DNA of 7,607 nt, taken from assembly GCA_018814505.1 (NCBI GenBank), contig JAHIZQ010000265.1, positions 1 to 7,607 of the forward strand, given 5' to 3'. Source of the stretch: Candidatus Omnitrophota bacterium. Lineage in GTDB: Bacteria; Omnitrophota; Gorgyraeia; Tantalellales; Tantalellaceae. The translations under genes were made by a program, and so were the position numbers. A model generated the notes under the pieces. It did not search any database and was not told the origin of the DNA. It was given only the letters and a program-made list of their open reading frames with translations. Of the stretch, positions 6,458 through 7,607 are shown in pieces (within the stretch, counting starts at the first letter, position 1; each line of letters opens with the position of its first letter).

Positions 6458-6964
6458 TTACCTAATACTTTGCCTATCTCGCCACAAACCTTGTTTGTTT
6501 TCTTTTGCTGACTCTTCCGCTTTTTTCAATCGTTCCCGGTATTTTGTGTTAGGCGGAATAGTTAAAACTTTAGCATACCCTTGACGCAAAAGCTCTTCGT
6601 TAATCATTTTGTCGCCCACATAAACATATGCTAACCATCGGTCGTATTTATCATACTTTTGAACGTCAAACTCAAGCTGTACTTTTTTTCCCGCGACAAG
6701 GGTGCTATTAAGTTTTTTCGCGTCTAATGAATATGCTTCAGGCTCATATCGCCACACGCCATACCCACTACGGCGCCTTATTTCCGGGGTATCAATGCCA
6801 ATATATCGAACTAATTTTCTATTTGTAAGTTCAATTGTATCTCCGTCAATAATACGTTTTACAAAATAAATTTGACTTTCTGAACTCGCAGTTACGCAAC
6901 CAGCCGCATATAAAAAGGTTATGACGGTTACTACTAGAAAAAAACATGTTTTTTTAAATCTCAT
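6458..6964 (-). CDS. Exported SNase-like (thermonuclease family) nuclease, possible lipoprotein
   Basis: A 168-residue protein with a basic start (MRFKK), a hydrophobic stretch at about 7-22 and LYAAGC ending at C23, then an SNase (OB-fold) domain. Staphylococcal-nuclease active-site equivalents are visible: IIDGDT with D40 and D42, VRYIGIDTPE with R53, D58 and E61, and YDRWLAYVYV with R109. The end, QGYAKVLTIPPNTKYRERLKKAEESAKENKQGLW, is the usual family tail. Relatives are calcium-dependent phosphodiesterases that cut DNA and RNA outside the cell. The lipobox is imperfect because the -3 position is Ala rather than Leu, Val or Ile, so it may be a lipoprotein or simply secreted with cleavage near A20-A21. 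The ATG at 6964 has no clear ribosome site. It stands between nth and the seven-gene run, with gaps of 211 and 204 nt, so it may be a separate unit. Confidence 0.9.
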   Translation of the reverse strand: MRFKKTCFFLVVTVITFLYAAGCVTASSESQIYFVKRIIDGDTIELTNRKLVRYIGIDTPEIRRRSGYGVWRYEPEAYSLDAKKLNSTLVAGKKVQLEFDVQKYDKYDRWLAYVYVGDKMINEELLRQGYAKVLTIPPNTKYRERLKKAEESAKENKQGLWRDRQSIR

Positions 6965-7020
6965 ATTTATATTGAACTATATTTGTCAAATTCGTGATCA
7001 TTTAGCGAATTGGAATTAGC

Positions 7021-7052
7021 AGGGGGATTTTTAAATTAAAACAAATCCCTCT
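7021..7052. repeat. Imperfect hairpin, left part of dispersed-repeat-like patch
   Basis: AGGGGGATTT at 7021-7030 pairs with AAATCCCTCT at 7043-7052 with one mismatch (a G-T wobble), around a 12-base AT-only loop apart from one C. No T-run follows on the minus strand, so it is a poor intrinsic terminator for nth. Confidence 0.55.
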
Positions 7053-7055
7053 TAA

Positions 7056-7076
7056 TCTCCCTTTTTCAAAGGGAGA
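7056..7076. repeat. Perfect 9-bp hairpin with 3-base loop
   Basis: TCTCCCTTT at 7056-7064 and AAAGGGAGA at 7068-7076 pair perfectly around TTC. It could stall transcription leaving nth, but the minus-strand sequence after it is TTAAGAGGGATTTG, not a U-tract. Together with the neighbouring hairpin it resembles the CCCCCTTTTTCAAAGGGGG-type dispersed repeats found in many bacterial genomes. Confidence 0.6.
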
Positions 7077-7089
7077 AATTGTTGTTTGT

Positions 7090-7153
7090 CCCCTACAATT
7101 CACCATTTACTATTACGGGGGGACGCAAGGCCCTCCCCTACGATATTCACCAT
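7090..7153. repeat. Duplicated CCCCTAC...TTCACCAT module flanking a GC-rich palindrome
   Basis: The module CCCCTAC, two to four bases, then ATTCACCAT or TTCACCAT occurs at 7090-7106 and again at 7135-7153. Between them, 7117-7138 is a GC-rich imperfect palindrome (GGGGGGAC, then GCAAGG, then CCCTCCCC) that stands out sharply in this AT-rich window. On the minus strand it reads GTAGGGGAGGGCCTTGCG, a style of repeat seen in intergenic regions of several uncultured lineages. The element is non-coding as far as I can see. Confidence 0.6.
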
Positions 7154-7182
7154 CCACCATTTAACCATACACCATCTACCAT
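7149..7182. repeat. Short tandem array of an ATGGT-centred heptamer
   Basis: ACCAT occurs at 7149-7153, 7156-7160, 7164-7168, 7171-7175 and 7178-7182, spaced 7, 8, 7 and 7 bases; an isolated sixth copy is at 7102-7106. The minus-strand unit is roughly RATGGTN. The last unit supplies the nth stop codon TAG and the Trp codon before it. Confidence 0.7.
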
Positions 7183-7607
7183 TTAGCTGACGGGCATAAT
7201 TTATTTATCGGGCATTCAGCGCAAAGAGGCTTGCGCGCGTTGCATATTTTACGCCCATGCCAAATTAAAAGACTCGAAACATGCCCCCATTTATTTTTAG
7301 GAAAAAGATTTATCAAATCCTGTTCTATTTTAACAGGGTCAGTATTTTCACTAAAATTTAGTCTTTGGCTTAAACGTTTAACATGCGTATCAACCGCAAT
7401 ACCTTCATTTTTGCCGTAAGCGTAAAACAATACAACATTCGCTGTTTTTCGCGCGACTCCCGGCAAAGAAATCAAGTCTTCCATTATATTCGGCACTTTT
7501 CCATTAAAATCTTTATCAAGAATCTTTGTAGCGGCAATAATATTTTTTGCTTTGTTCTTATAAAAACCAGTGGAACGTATTTCTTGTTCAAATTCTTTTA
7601 AATTTGC
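7176..7607 (-). CDS. nth: Endonuclease III (base-excision DNA glycosylase/AP lyase), 5' end cut by window edge
   Basis: The frame is open from the window edge to the TAG at 7176 and gives the last 143 residues; about a third of the protein, including its start, lies outside. The visible part begins ANLKEFEQEIRSTGFYKNKAKNI, normal for the family. The GTG at 7496 is an internal valine, not a start. The helix-hairpin-helix LPGVARKTANVVL holds the catalytic lysine, VDTHVKRLSQRL holds the catalytic aspartate, and the C-terminus has the complete 4Fe-4S pattern C-x6-C-x2-C-x5-C (CNARKPLCAECPINKLC). The enzyme removes oxidised pyrimidines and nicks the abasic site. The last codons and stop lie in the heptamer array, so the tail (PSAKW) has probably been reshaped by the repeat. 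Its downstream neighbour is the SNase-like gene, 211 nt away. Confidence 0.95.
   Translation of the reverse strand, partial: ANLKEFEQEIRSTGFYKNKAKNIIAATKILDKDFNGKVPNIMEDLISLPGVARKTANVVLFYAYGKNEGIAVDTHVKRLSQRLNFSENTDPVKIEQDLINLFPKNKWGHVSSLLIWHGRKICNARKPLCAECPINKLCPSAKW

Noticed and set aside
6390..6584. Plus-strand open frame preceded by a GGAGG-like sequence
   Set aside because: Its second half is antisense to the SNase gene, it has no recognisable motif, and the GGAGG is not at a proper distance from an ATG.
6938..6955. 18-bp perfect palindrome of seven A, CATG, seven T
   Set aside because: It is fully explained by the codons for Lys-Lys-Thr-Cys-Phe-Phe in the SNase signal peptide.
6984..6989. 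Consensus TTGACA before the SNase gene as a promoter
   Set aside because: At 17 bases spacing the -10 position would fall on the start codon, and the better TATAAA lies only 12 bases away.
7056..7076. Intrinsic terminator of nth
   Set aside because: The stem is good but no U-tract follows on the transcribed strand; it is better read as part of the repeat patch.
7149..7182. Possible CRISPR-like array
   Set aside because: The units are only 7-8 bases with no spacers; it is a plain short tandem repeat.

Overview
The window comes from an AT-rich bacterial genome (roughly 35-40% G+C by eye) with compact, same-strand gene packing. Every gene I can support is on the minus strand, so transcription runs from high to low coordinates. 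The gene set is bacterial: LipB, LeuC/LeuD-family proteins, an MGDG-synthase-like glycosyltransferase, an endonuclease III with a 4Fe-4S motif, and a secreted SNase-fold nuclease. It would suit an uncultured, probably anaerobic lineage of the Omnitrophota or Firestonebacteria kind. That placement is only an impression from protein style and intergenic repeats.

Layout in transcription order. (1) 7607-7176: the C-terminal 143 residues of endonuclease III (nth), cut by the window edge. (2) 7182-6965: an intergenic patch of repeat debris, with a heptamer-type array reaching into the nth stop codon, a GC-rich imperfect palindrome and two hairpins. (3) 6964-6458: an exported SNase-like nuclease, possibly a lipoprotein. 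(4) 6457-6254: a 204-nt gap with a candidate promoter and a 9-nt inverted repeat. (5) 6253 to 1: a run of seven genes that reads like one operon: an aspartate-type aminotransferase, LeuC-family and LeuD-family hydro-lyase subunits, LipB, a free-standing lipoyl domain, an AlaC/DapL-like aminotransferase, and a glycosyltransferase that runs off the left edge. Gaps inside the run are 88, 53, 49, 46 and 24 nt, and the last junction is a 4-nt ATGA overlap.

How the genes may work together. The LeuC/LeuD pair forms an iron-sulfur hydro-lyase of the isopropylmalate/homoaconitate type. The two PLP aminotransferases could interconvert 2-oxo acids and amino acids around it. LipB makes octanoyl-lysine on lipoyl domains, and the next gene encodes exactly such a domain with no attached catalytic domain, so the pair looks like enzyme plus substrate. 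The glycosyltransferase belongs to membrane glycolipid or envelope synthesis and may simply be co-transcribed. No LeuA, LeuB, LipA, E1, E2 core or glycine-cleavage gene is present here, so the pathway cannot be fixed from this window.

Several starts were revised from the longest open frame. LeuC is placed at 5001, the aspartate-type aminotransferase at 6253 and the lipoyl protein at 2447, using Shine-Dalgarno sites and family N-termini. LeuD and LipB begin with GTG. I see no convincing previously undescribed system. The points most worth a second look are the LipB/lipoyl-domain pair, the uncertain substrate of the LeuCD-type enzyme, and the repeat patch after nth.
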